From: an uncultured Clostridia bacterium
GTDB taxonomy: Bacteria > Bacillota > Clostridia > Oscillospirales > Ruminococcaceae
Assembly (NCBI GenBank): GCA_947630555.1
Contig: CANRIA010000004.1
Coordinates: 1 to 64,000, forward strand
Length of the DNA: 64,000 nt
Reading direction: 5' to 3'
In this document: positions 52,473 to 60,392 of the stretch, piece after piece
How positions within the stretch are numbered: the stretch's first letter is position 1
How the letters are laid out: every line of letters starts with the position of its first letter
The notes under the pieces: model-generated
Seen by the model: only the letters and a program-made list of their open reading frames with translations
The model's database searches: none
Told to the model about the DNA's origin: nothing
Translations under genes and position numbers: made by a program

Positions 52473-53554
52473 TGCACATCGTCAACTATCCGCGACATAT
52501 ATAGATTAAGCATTGAAAATTTTTCACCGTTGTATGTGTCCGTCGGAGAAAACATGTCGTTCGTTATTCCCTCGGTTTCAGGCAGCCGCAGCGTTACCGT
52601 TGTGCCCTCATCAACTTTAGAAACAATGTTGGCACTGCCGCCATAAGTTTTAGCAAAAATATTCGCAAGCGGCAAGCCCAGACAGCCATAAGTTTCGGCA
52701 AGGTCGCACAGCGCATATGGTATAAATGCCTTTTCTATCTTGTCAAGGCTCATTCCCACGCCGTTATCCGTCACCGCAACGCGCACCTCGCCGTCTTTTT
52801 TCTCAACGGTAACGCGCACATGCTTTTTCTCTGAAATGTTATATGAAAGCCCGTTTTCTATAAGGTTAAGCAGCGCCGCCGCAAATCTCTCGCCTTTGCA
52901 CACCGCTTTGCAGTCACTCTCAATTTCCCAGTCTATCTTCCATCTGCTGCCAAACTTTGATAGATCTATTGCATACATCGCGCATATCTCATAAGTCAGA
53001 TTGCTTATGTTCACCGTTCTGCGCTCAGGTTCTTCCGCCGTATAGTATAGCAGCTCTGTCGGGTTCGCTAAGGCGCGCACTATTATGTTGCAGCTTTTGT
53101 CGCACAGGGCGTTTGGTATCCTCATATCGTTTCTGTATACATTTTCCCTTATTAGCAGCTGGCTGGCATGCACGCCTGCAACACCCCGTCTTATCTCAGC
53201 GCTGACAAGCGAATCAGCAATATATGTCTGCATTGCCGCGCCAAGCCTTAAATAGTCTGTGGTGTCTGCCAGCTCAATGCAATAATAAGTCCTCCGCCCC
53301 AGGCTGACGGGCGTAACTATCGCAGCATAGCACACGCCGTTCAGCCAAAGCGAAAGCGCTTTTCTTTTCGTTATCGGAAAAAGCCCCTTGTTGTCGTTGG
53401 GCGCAACGCTGCTGCGGCTGAACATCTTTCTGTCAAGCTTCTCCACCAGTGAAGGGCAGCTTGAATATCTTATCGTCAGCTTGCTGTTGGTAACTATTAT
53501 CTTTGCTTCGTCGCCGTAAAGCTTTTTTACGGTCTCAATAAATGTTTTATTCAT
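52469..53554 (-). CDS. GHKL ATPase-domain sensor kinase-like protein
   Basis: 361 aa with no transmembrane segment. The C-terminal 150 residues form a HATPase_c domain: N box AALLNLIENGLSYN, G1 VTDNGVGMS, G2 YGCLGLPLANIFAKTYGG, and a final strand EGTTVTLRLP. The N-terminal half may be a PAS-like sensor, but is unassigned. A standard HisKA phospho-acceptor helix (H-E-x-x-x-P) is not apparent. Possible donors lie around GVHASQLLIREN. No response regulator adjoins. It could be a histidine kinase of unusual dimerisation type or an anti-sigma-type ATPase. The ATG at 53554 follows GAGGTG, and the track starts three codons earlier. Confidence 0.75.
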   Translation of the reverse strand: MNKTFIETVKKLYGDEAKIIVTNSKLTIRYSSCPSLVEKLDRKMFSRSSVAPNDNKGLFPITKRKALSLWLNGVCYAAIVTPVSLGRRTYYCIELADTTDYLRLGAAMQTYIADSLVSAEIRRGVAGVHASQLLIRENVYRNDMRIPNALCDKSCNIIVRALANPTELLYYTAEEPERRTVNISNLTYEICAMYAIDLSKFGSRWKIDWEIESDCKAVCKGERFAAALLNLIENGLSYNISEKKHVRVTVEKKDGEVRVAVTDNGVGMSLDKIEKAFIPYALCDLAETYGCLGLPLANIFAKTYGGSANIVSKVDEGTTVTLRLPETEGITNDMFSPTDTYNGEKFSMLNLYMSRIVDDVQ

Positions 53555-53625
53555 ATATAACACCTCACGGAAAAATATCTCTATGTCTAATTATAACATT
53601 TTATGTCGCATAATATATGAACATT

Positions 53626-53680
53626 TTATAAATTTTGCTGTCGCAAACCCTGCGGAGCCGCTGTGGCTTATAAATTTTGC
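53626..53680. repeat. Direct repeat TTATAAATTTTGC
   Basis: TTATAAATTTTGC occurs at 53626-53638 and 53668-53680. Between them is CCTGCGGAGCCG, also seen near 50218, which hints at a short dispersed repeat. No function apparent. Confidence 0.4.
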
Positions 53681-53764
53681 GGCAATATATATTACTTCCC
53701 CAAATATGCCAAAAAATACATATATAATTTTACTGAAATATATCAGAAATTTTTCTGAAAACAC

Positions 53765-53793
53765 TTGAAAATGTAAAGCAAATGTTGTATAAT
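53765..53793 (+). promoter_or_regulatory. Promoter of gap
   Basis: TTGAAA (53765-53770), 17 bases, TATAAT (53788-53793), about 37 bases before the gap start. Confidence 0.8.
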
Positions 53794-53829
53794 ATTTATA
53801 TAACAATTTCTCTAGGAGGTAAACTATAT

Positions 53830-54867
53830 ATGTCAGTTAAAGTTGCAATCAATGGCTTTGGCCGTATCGGCCGTCTCGCATTCAGACAGATGTTCGGCGC
53901 TGAGGGTTATGAGGTAGTCGCTATCAACGACCTTACCAAGCCTTCAATGCTCGCTAACCTGCTCAAGTATGATACCGCTCAGGGCGGCTACTGCGGCAAA
54001 ATAGGTGATAATCTTCACACTGTTTCCGCTGATGACGAGGCAGGCACTATCACTGTTGACGGCAAGACCCTTACCATTTACGCAAAGGCTAACGCTGCCG
54101 AGCTCCCTTGGGGCGAAATAGGCGTTGACGTTGTTCTCGAGTGCACAGGTTTCTACTGCTCTAAGGACAAGTCTATGGCGCACATCAATGCAGGCGCTAA
54201 GAAAGTCGTTATTTCTGCTCCCGCAGGCAACGACCTCAAGACTATCGTTTATTCCGTAAACGAAAAGACCCTTACCGCTGATGATCAGATCATTTCTGCT
54301 GCATCATGCACCACTAACTGCCTCGCTCCTATGGCTAAGGCTCTTAACGATTATGCTCCTATCCAGAGCGGTATAATGAGCACTATCCACGCCTACACCG
54401 GCGACCAGATGATCCTCGACGGCCCTCACCGCAAGGGCGATATGAGAAGAGCAAGAGCAGGCGCTGCTAATATTGTTCCTAACTCTACCGGCGCTGCTAA
54501 GGCTATCGGTCTTGTTATCCCCGAGCTGAACGGCAAGCTTATCGGTTCTGCCCAGAGAGTTCCTGTTCCTACAGGTTCTACCACTATCCTTACCGCTGTT
54601 GTTAAGGGTACCGATGTTACCAAAGAGGGCATCAACGCTGCTATGAAGGCTGCTGCTTCTGAGTCTTACGGCTATAACGAAGATCCTATCGTTTCTTCCG
54701 ATGTTATCGGCATGAAGTACGGTTCTCTCTTTGATGCTACTCAGACTATGGTAGCTAAGGTCGCTGACGATCTGTATGAAGTACAGGTAGTTTCTTGGTA
54801 CGACAACGAGAACTCCTACACTTCTCAGATGGTAAGAACTATCAAGTATTTCGCAGAACTTAACTAA
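53830..54867 (+). CDS. gap: Glyceraldehyde-3-phosphate dehydrogenase
   Basis: Glycolytic NAD-dependent enzyme, 345 aa. The Rossmann start [20 protein letters not shown], the active-site [15 protein letters not shown] (catalytic Cys), the [23 protein letters not shown] segment and the C-terminal [15 protein letters not shown] are textbook. The tracked ORF starts at 53782. The ATG at 53830 follows TAGGAGGT. Codon choice (GCT, CTC, ATC, GGC and few ATA) contrasts with neighbours and marks very high expression. Monocistronic with strong promoter and terminator. Confidence 0.98.
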   Translation: MSVKVAINGFGRIGRLAFRQMFGAEGYEVVAINDLTKPSMLANLLKYDTAQGGYCGKIGDNLHTVSADDEAGTITVDGKTLTIYAKANAAELPWGEIGVDVVLECTGFYCSKDKSMAHINAGAKKVVISAPAGNDLKTIVYSVNEKTLTADDQIISAASCTTNCLAPMAKALNDYAPIQSGIMSTIHAYTGDQMILDGPHRKGDMRRARAGAANIVPNSTGAAKAIGLVIPELNGKLIGSAQRVPVPTGSTTILTAVVKGTDVTKEGINAAMKAAASESYGYNEDPIVSSDVIGMKYGSLFDATQTMVAKVADDLYEVQVVSWYDNENSYTSQMVRTIKYFAELN

Positions 54868-54884
54868 ACAAAAACGCGAATAAT

Positions 54885-54918
54885 AACGCTCCGATGATAA
54901 ATTCATCGGAGCGTTTTT
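54885..54918 (+). terminator. Terminator of gap
   Basis: AACGCTCCGATGA / TCATCGGAGCGTT, a 13-bp perfect stem with a 5-base loop, followed by TTT. Confidence 0.9.
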
Positions 54919-54961
54919 GTATCATAAATTGAAATTTGCCCGCTGTGCCTGCCTTGCTGTT

Positions 54962-55170
54962 GGGGGAGACCCTTTTGGAAAAGGGTCTTCCCCCAAGCCC
55001 CCTCACTAAAACTTCTATATTTTTGGCGAGGGGTAATTGTGCTGTATAATACACGCAAAATTTACGGTCTGCAGCAGATTTAAAAAAATGAATTACCCCT
55101 CGCCAAAAACAATATAAAAGTCTTTGGAAAGGGGTATGGGGAATAACCTTTCTTCAGAAAGGTTTTCCCC
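54962..55170. repeat. MITE-like palindromic element
   Basis: A 209-bp element of two inverted arms. The inner ends TTTTTGGCGAGGGGTAATT (55020-55038) and AATTACCCCTCGCCAAAAA (55091-55109) are perfect 19-bp complements. Similarity extends outward through AAAACTTCTATAT / ATATAAAAGT to matching end hairpins, GGGGGAGACCCTTTT...CCCCC and GGGGAATAACCTTTC...CCCC. The centre is 52 bp with no ORF. It lies between the convergent gap and dynamin operons. Confidence 0.82.
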
Positions 55171-55209
55171 AAAAGAAAAACAGGTACAACGGACAAATTC
55201 CCGTTTATA

Positions 55210-56982
55210 TTACATATCAGGCAGGTCGTATTTCACAAGCAGTTTCGAGGCTTTTATTATCGTTGAATTTGCCTTGTCAAGCGTTTCTGAGATAGTCTTG
55301 TTATCAAAACTGCCCATCATTTCTTTTGCCTGAACGAACGTGTTCCTGCCAAGCTCTATCTGGTGGTTGCAAATGCCCTCCAGCCGAGCCACCGCCTTCG
55401 CCTCAAGATCCTGATACGCGGCTTTTATGTCTTTAACCGTGTTGTTGCGAATGTCGTCATAGTTTTCAAGCGCAATGTCTATAATGTCGGTGCGCTTTTT
55501 CTTTTTCAGAATGTTCTTGAACGACGACATTGTGCCCGACGGGAAGGTCTCGCTTGTGCCCGTCTGCGCAACGTTCATTACCGAGTGCGCAACTTTTTTC
55601 TTTACATCGCTCAGTATCCTGTCAACAGAATTTGCGTGCGATACTTCGGCAAGCTCTGAAATTCCCAGTTTGTCGGCAAGCTGTTCGCTTATCCTCTCAA
55701 TAAGGTCGTTCATGCGCGAGCTGTGTATTTCAAGGCAGGTGCGGTAAGCCTCGCCCACCTTGTCCATAAGGTACGAGTAAAAATACTTTTCAACATCCTC
55801 AGCCGCAATATCGTCCTCCGATTCGGTAGGTCTGCACTCCAGCACGCTTTCACGCAGCTTCGCAAAGAACTCATACATCCAAAGCTCGGCTTCCTGCTGC
55901 ATTTCAAGAATGTTCAGATGAATGTCGGGCTTTTTCGTATCAAGAAAAGCCGAAATGGTGCTGCACTGCTGCTCAAAATCCTGAGTCATCTGCTCAAACT
56001 TTTTCTGATCGAGCGCCGACATATCCGAGAATATATGTATTTTGGCGTGCGTTTCGCGCAGCATCTGATCAAGCATTGCCAGCACTCTCTTTTTGCGGAT
56101 AATGTCTTTTTGCAAGATTATATCCCGTTTCAGCGATACCTCAAATTTCAGAAACTCCGCTTCGTAATAGTCCGAAAAATCGTTCTGCACGTTAGACTTT
56201 ATACCGCACTTGCGACGAAATTCTTCCTCAGCGCTTATGCCATACACAAATGCATTCGGCACAATTGCCTCGCTCTTTTGCGAGATACGCGCCATTATCT
56301 TTTCAACGTCTTCACGAGAGCTAAGCGCATCAAGCATATTTACAAGCACATACAGCATACCGAACCTTTGCGGCTGAATGTGGCTTGCAAGGTAAAGCTG
56401 CTCACTCTCAGAGAAGGGCAGAAGCGCGCTTGCCACATAAATTATAGCGTCGGCGTTCATAAGATAATTTGTTACCTGTTCGTCAAGGTCTTCAATATCC
56501 GAAAGCCCCGGCGTATCAACAATGCGTATCTCTTTCAGAATCTCAGCGTTGTCGCGAATGTCAAGGTGGTCTATCGGCGACTCTAGCGTGGGTATCAGCT
56601 TTTCAAGAGATTCCCTTGTTATCTCATACTTTTGCAGCATCATTCTTTCGCCGTTTTTAAGTACCGCGTTTATGCTGGGGCTGCCGTATGAAATCTCATT
56701 TATAGTGTATGTTTCGGGGGCAACGTTCACGGGGGCAAGCGGTCTGCCCAAAAGTGCGTTTATAATGGTGCTTTTGCCCCTCTTGAAATCGCCCAGAATA
56801 ACCAGTGTGAACGGCTCGTCGCAGCGCCTGCTTATAAGTTCTTTCCATACGTTGAGACCCTCTGCAAAGTCGCTGCCAAGAATATCGCTGAGCTCTTTGT
56901 TTGCAATAAGCTCGTCAAGGTGATTTCTTACGGCGGTTATGTCACCGTCGGCGGTCTTGTAAATAGTATTATTTATAGCCAT
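55210..56982 (-). CDS. Dynamin-like GTPase without membrane helix
   Basis: 590 aa bacterial dynamin-superfamily GTPase. G1 is GDFKRGKSTIINALLG (residues 64-79), the switch I Thr lies in APETYTINE, G3 is DTPGLSD (156-162) and G4 is NMLD (215-218). A long helical stalk region follows, with predicted coiled coil around residues 290-350 and 420-470. No hydrophobic paddle or transmembrane segment is visible, unlike its partner encoded by the third gene. It is last in the operon, 6 bp after the M48-like gene. Dynamin-like proteins act in membrane remodelling, and some in stress or phage responses, but the specific role here is unknown. Confidence 0.88.
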   Translation of the reverse strand: MAINNTIYKTADGDITAVRNHLDELIANKELSDILGSDFAEGLNVWKELISRRCDEPFTLVILGDFKRGKSTIINALLGRPLAPVNVAPETYTINEISYGSPSINAVLKNGERMMLQKYEITRESLEKLIPTLESPIDHLDIRDNAEILKEIRIVDTPGLSDIEDLDEQVTNYLMNADAIIYVASALLPFSESEQLYLASHIQPQRFGMLYVLVNMLDALSSREDVEKIMARISQKSEAIVPNAFVYGISAEEEFRRKCGIKSNVQNDFSDYYEAEFLKFEVSLKRDIILQKDIIRKKRVLAMLDQMLRETHAKIHIFSDMSALDQKKFEQMTQDFEQQCSTISAFLDTKKPDIHLNILEMQQEAELWMYEFFAKLRESVLECRPTESEDDIAAEDVEKYFYSYLMDKVGEAYRTCLEIHSSRMNDLIERISEQLADKLGISELAEVSHANSVDRILSDVKKKVAHSVMNVAQTGTSETFPSGTMSSFKNILKKKKRTDIIDIALENYDDIRNNTVKDIKAAYQDLEAKAVARLEGICNHQIELGRNTFVQAKEMMGSFDNKTISETLDKANSTIIKASKLLVKYDLPDM

Positions 56983-56988
56983 ATCCCA

Positions 56989-58008
56989 TTACACCCCCGC
57001 ACTTGAAGTTCCCAAGATGATATTGCAGCGCACATCGCAGAGCTGACCGTTTATTACATTCAGACCCTCGCTTGAAAGCTCGCTGCGCCAGTTGTAAAGC
57101 AGGTCGCAGTTAAGAAATTCCACCGCCGCAAGTATGCGTTTTTCTTCGTCGGTAACGTCTTTGTCAACGTATATATCCCTAGCCGCCGTGTAGTGTATCA
57201 CCTGCGCCATATTAACTATATGCTCAAAGTCAAGGTCTTTCATCGTCCTGCCGTAAAAGTCAACATAGCCTTTTTGGTAAAGCCCTGCGATTATCTCCGC
57301 ATAGCGTTCGGGCTCGTCGCAGCAAATCATTCCTGCCCTGTCGGCGGTAATGTCTGCCAGCTTTACCCACTGCGAAAGCGTATACACAAGCTGATTGCTT
57401 ACCGGCTGCTGATACGACTGCTCCACCGGCATAAAGCCGTTTTCATCGGCGTTAAAATATTTATATGCCAGATTGTATGTGCAGTGGTGGTTTTGTATTC
57501 TGCCGCATTCGCTTCCTATAAGAACCTGTATCTCCTCGGCGGTGCACATTTGTATAAGAGCCTTTGTTATTACTATGCACGGCTCAATAATGTCGCTTGC
57601 TATCGAGTAGATTATTTTCTTGTTGATGTCATCTCTTACAAACACCGTCGGCAGATTGAGTTCCAGTCTTTCGGCACATTTTTTGGCTATTTCATAAACT
57701 TCGGGGTATTTTAGCGACCCTGCCTGATTAGTCTTTAAAAACAGCAGTTTCGCTTCTTCTGTGACGTCCTGAGAATTTATAGCTTTTGAAAGCTTAGCCC
57801 AGCCCGAAAGTCCCGTTATCTTCTGCCGCAGAGAAAAATCCGCGTCAAACGCATAGTCAAGCACACCGTCCACAACGTGATTGCTGAACGAACGTGTATA
57901 TGCCAGCAGATAAGAACGGAAGCTGGTGTCTATTTTAAGCAGCGGATTTTCGCTTTGGTTTTCTGTTTCAACAGCAAGTTTGCTGAAACGTTCGTCATTG
58001 ATATTCAC
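56989..58008 (-). CDS. M48-like protein with degenerate zinc site, between two dynamins
   Basis: 339 aa, soluble. The domain layout matches M48 metallopeptidases of the COG0501 group: an N-terminal helical part (KIDTSFRSYLLAYTRSFSNHVVDGVLDYAF), a beta region (LPTVFVRDD), then the motif position. Where family members read H-E-x-x-H, this protein reads SECGR (LIGSECGRIQNHH), losing both histidines. The usual downstream E-x-x-x-D is LADITADRAG. It is therefore probably an inactive protease or an adaptor. The track starts at 58026. AGGAGG lies seven bases before the GTG at 58008, so that is used. Flanked by dynamin-like GTPase genes on the same strand. Confidence 0.75.
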   Translation of the reverse strand: MNINDERFSKLAVETENQSENPLLKIDTSFRSYLLAYTRSFSNHVVDGVLDYAFDADFSLRQKITGLSGWAKLSKAINSQDVTEEAKLLFLKTNQAGSLKYPEVYEIAKKCAERLELNLPTVFVRDDINKKIIYSIASDIIEPCIVITKALIQMCTAEEIQVLIGSECGRIQNHHCTYNLAYKYFNADENGFMPVEQSYQQPVSNQLVYTLSQWVKLADITADRAGMICCDEPERYAEIIAGLYQKGYVDFYGRTMKDLDFEHIVNMAQVIHYTAARDIYVDKDVTDEEKRILAAVEFLNCDLLYNWRSELSSEGLNVINGQLCDVRCNIILGTSSAGV

Positions 58009-58044
58009 ACCTGTTCCTCCTAACAAAGTAAACTGAGCGTTTTA

Positions 58045-60153
58045 TTACGCCTGCGCGGTTTCGGCATTTTCGGCAGCTTCGGTATTTTCACCGTCTGCCA
58101 TTTCGCCTTCGCTTGCCTCGTCACTCAGCGCTTTGTGAAGGATATAAGCATCAGAAAGTATATTGCTGGTGTGCGCCACAACGCTTTGCAGTCTTTCAGC
58201 CTCTTTTTCTGAGACCATCTTCTTCTCCTGCTTCAGCTGATTCAGATTGTTAAGAGTTTTCTGCGTGTCTTTAAGTATGATCTCAGTTTCTTCCTCGATC
58301 TTGTCTTTCAGCGTTTCAAATGCATTGAATACCTGCTTACGGACAGACTCGGAGAAGTCGGTGTTCAGCTTCATTTCGTGAAGCTGTTTTCTTACCTGAG
58401 TTTTGAAATCAGACTTATATTTTTCTATCTTTTCGTTCGCGAGGAATTTATCAACGGCAAACTTGCCTGTAAAGGTGCTTGCCAGACCTGCAAACGCCAC
58501 GATACACAGCGTTATAGGTGATAACAGAGTAAGTCCGCCTGCGATAGCGCTTGCTGCAAAACAGGTCGTCCAGAAGCTTGCCGCGCCCGTGCCGAAGCCT
58601 AAAAGTGCGCCTTTTATTCCTGCTTCCCTGAAACCTATGAACAGCGCGCCGATGCCCGAAGCGCCTATTGCAGAACCTATTACTTGGTCTACAGCCCTGC
58701 CGCTGTTGTTTACTCTGTCGTTTATATCGAACATCTGCTGAATTTTCTCAACGTTGCGGAAGAACTCGTCTTCAAACGACTGCAATCTTTCAGCCTCGTC
58801 AGAGAGGGCAACGTTTATAGAATTCTGTATCTGCTCACATATAAGCTGAGCCCTTGTTTCAATGTTCTCTCTTATCTTGTCTATTATCTTTCCGTGAACG
58901 ACTTTCAGCTTATCTTTCTTCAAATCATTCGGGAATATCTGATATGTCTCTATTACCTGCATAGCGCAGTTTTCTATCTGTGTCCAGTAGTCATCAAGCA
59001 GAGGGCGCAGTCCGTCGTAAACGGTGTTGGCGGCATCGTTTATCTTAACAAACTCGGCACGCTTTTTGTTGCGTATCTCCTCTATTTCCTCAATAGCGCC
59101 CTTGTAACGCACCATAAATTCGTCGTTTTCCATCATCAGGGCGTTTTTGCGCAGCGCCACAGAGTTCAGCACTTCGGTGCCGCTGTTGATTATCTTGTTG
59201 GCGAGAATTTGCAGCGAGATAGTACCTCTCTCTTTAGTGAGCATATTTTCAAGCACTGCCTCAAACTGCGGGAAATTACTTTCCTCCAGCGCTTGCTTGT
59301 CGCCGTTCATTTTGGCAATAAGAGCTTTCTTGGCATAAACACCTATAACTCTCGGCTTGCCTATCTTGCGCTGATATACCTGAAACTCCTTGGAGTTTTC
59401 TCCCATTACCTTCTTAGCCTTATCCATAACGTACTTTTCAATACGAGTACGCACGGTATCGACTATCCTGTCTTCGTCCTCTTTACTGAAAGTACCGAAG
59501 CAGTTTACTATAAAGATAATTCTTCCCACATCGCTCGAGAGCATTTTCTTTTCAAGAAACTCCTTCTCAAACTGAGAGAACGGCGAATTTGCGCTTATTA
59601 CAAACACTGCGGCATCTATCTCAGGCAAAATAGAGAGGGTAACGTTGGTCATCTGCTCGTCGTCGTTAAGACCCGGGGTGTCTATAATATCTACATTATT
59701 CTTACAAAATTCGGTATCGTAATAAACGGTAGCCTCTTTTACCGTCTCTGCCTTCTGCTCCGATTCAAACGTCAGCTTGGTAACATAGTCCTGAAGATTG
59801 TCTATCGGAACTTTCTCGGTACTGCCGTCTTTATACTCTACCGAAACATACGGAGTATCGTTATATGTAACTCTGTTGAGCGTTGCCGTTGCAGGCAAAA
59901 CGTCGGCAGGCAGTATCTCCTGACCGAGCAGAGCGTTTATAAGCGTACTCTTGCCGCGCTTGAACTCGCCGACTATAGCGACCTCGAAATGCTCGTCAGC
60001 CACCTTGTCAATGGTATCTCTTATAGACACGGCGGTGTTTGTGAGCGAAAGGTCATAGCTGTACTCAAGCAGCTCATGCAGATGTTTAGAGAGCGTTTCG
60101 ACTGTTTCTCTGTATGCCGAATAGCTTCCGTAATTTAGGATATTTTCTTCCAT
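58045..60153 (-). CDS. Dynamin-like GTPase with membrane-inserting region
   Basis: 702 aa. G1 is GEFKRGKSTLINALLG (62-77), switch I Thr lies in LPATATLNRV, and G3 is DTPGLNDD (158-165). The G4 position reads NCFG (217-220) instead of N/T-K-x-D, so nucleotide selectivity may be relaxed. Residues about 490-562 are a strongly hydrophobic Gly/Ala-rich stretch able to form two or three helices, matching the paddle of BDLP-type dynamins. Helical stalk segments lie on both sides, and the C-terminal 30 residues are acidic. First gene of the operon, with a promoter about 90 bases upstream and GGGGG before the ATG. Confidence 0.9.
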   Translation of the reverse strand: MEENILNYGSYSAYRETVETLSKHLHELLEYSYDLSLTNTAVSIRDTIDKVADEHFEVAIVGEFKRGKSTLINALLGQEILPADVLPATATLNRVTYNDTPYVSVEYKDGSTEKVPIDNLQDYVTKLTFESEQKAETVKEATVYYDTEFCKNNVDIIDTPGLNDDEQMTNVTLSILPEIDAAVFVISANSPFSQFEKEFLEKKMLSSDVGRIIFIVNCFGTFSKEDEDRIVDTVRTRIEKYVMDKAKKVMGENSKEFQVYQRKIGKPRVIGVYAKKALIAKMNGDKQALEESNFPQFEAVLENMLTKERGTISLQILANKIINSGTEVLNSVALRKNALMMENDEFMVRYKGAIEEIEEIRNKKRAEFVKINDAANTVYDGLRPLLDDYWTQIENCAMQVIETYQIFPNDLKKDKLKVVHGKIIDKIRENIETRAQLICEQIQNSINVALSDEAERLQSFEDEFFRNVEKIQQMFDINDRVNNSGRAVDQVIGSAIGASGIGALFIGFREAGIKGALLGFGTGAASFWTTCFAASAIAGGLTLLSPITLCIVAFAGLASTFTGKFAVDKFLANEKIEKYKSDFKTQVRKQLHEMKLNTDFSESVRKQVFNAFETLKDKIEEETEIILKDTQKTLNNLNQLKQEKKMVSEKEAERLQSVVAHTSNILSDAYILHKALSDEASEGEMADGENTEAAENAETAQA

Positions 60154-60244
60154 GATCCATCCAGCCCCCTGAACTTAAAATAATACAATAAAATGGCGTA
60201 TGCACATAATTTCTCATTGTAATTATACAATATATAGTATATTT

Positions 60245-60274
60245 ATTATAACACATTTAACATTCATTCGTCAA
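60245..60274 (-). promoter_or_regulatory. Promoter of the dynamin operon
   Basis: Minus strand TTGACG (60274-60269), 18 bases, TATAAT (60250-60245). Another TATAAT-like box occurs closer to the gene, near 60225. Confidence 0.6.
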
Positions 60275-60340
60275 TAACGTTTTTAGCGGTTTTTCATATC
60301 GCTCTATAGAAATATCGTGCCAAATTTTGTGCAACTTGCA

Positions 60341-60377
60341 AAAAGAACGCCTCTCCTTAGTGGAAAAGCGTTCTTAA
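60341..60377 (-). terminator. Terminator of potABCD
   Basis: AAGAACGC / GCGTTCTT around a 17-base loop, followed by TTTTT in the minus-strand sense. It is 16 bases past the potD stop. Confidence 0.8.
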
Positions 60378-60392
60378 AACTATCTGCAAATA

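Noticed and set aside
58684-60138. 484-aa plus-strand ORF opposite the paddle-bearing dynamin
   Set aside because: It lies wholly antisense to a gene with clear GTPase motifs, has no ribosome binding site and no recognisable domain. Long shadows arise from the codon pattern of the real gene.
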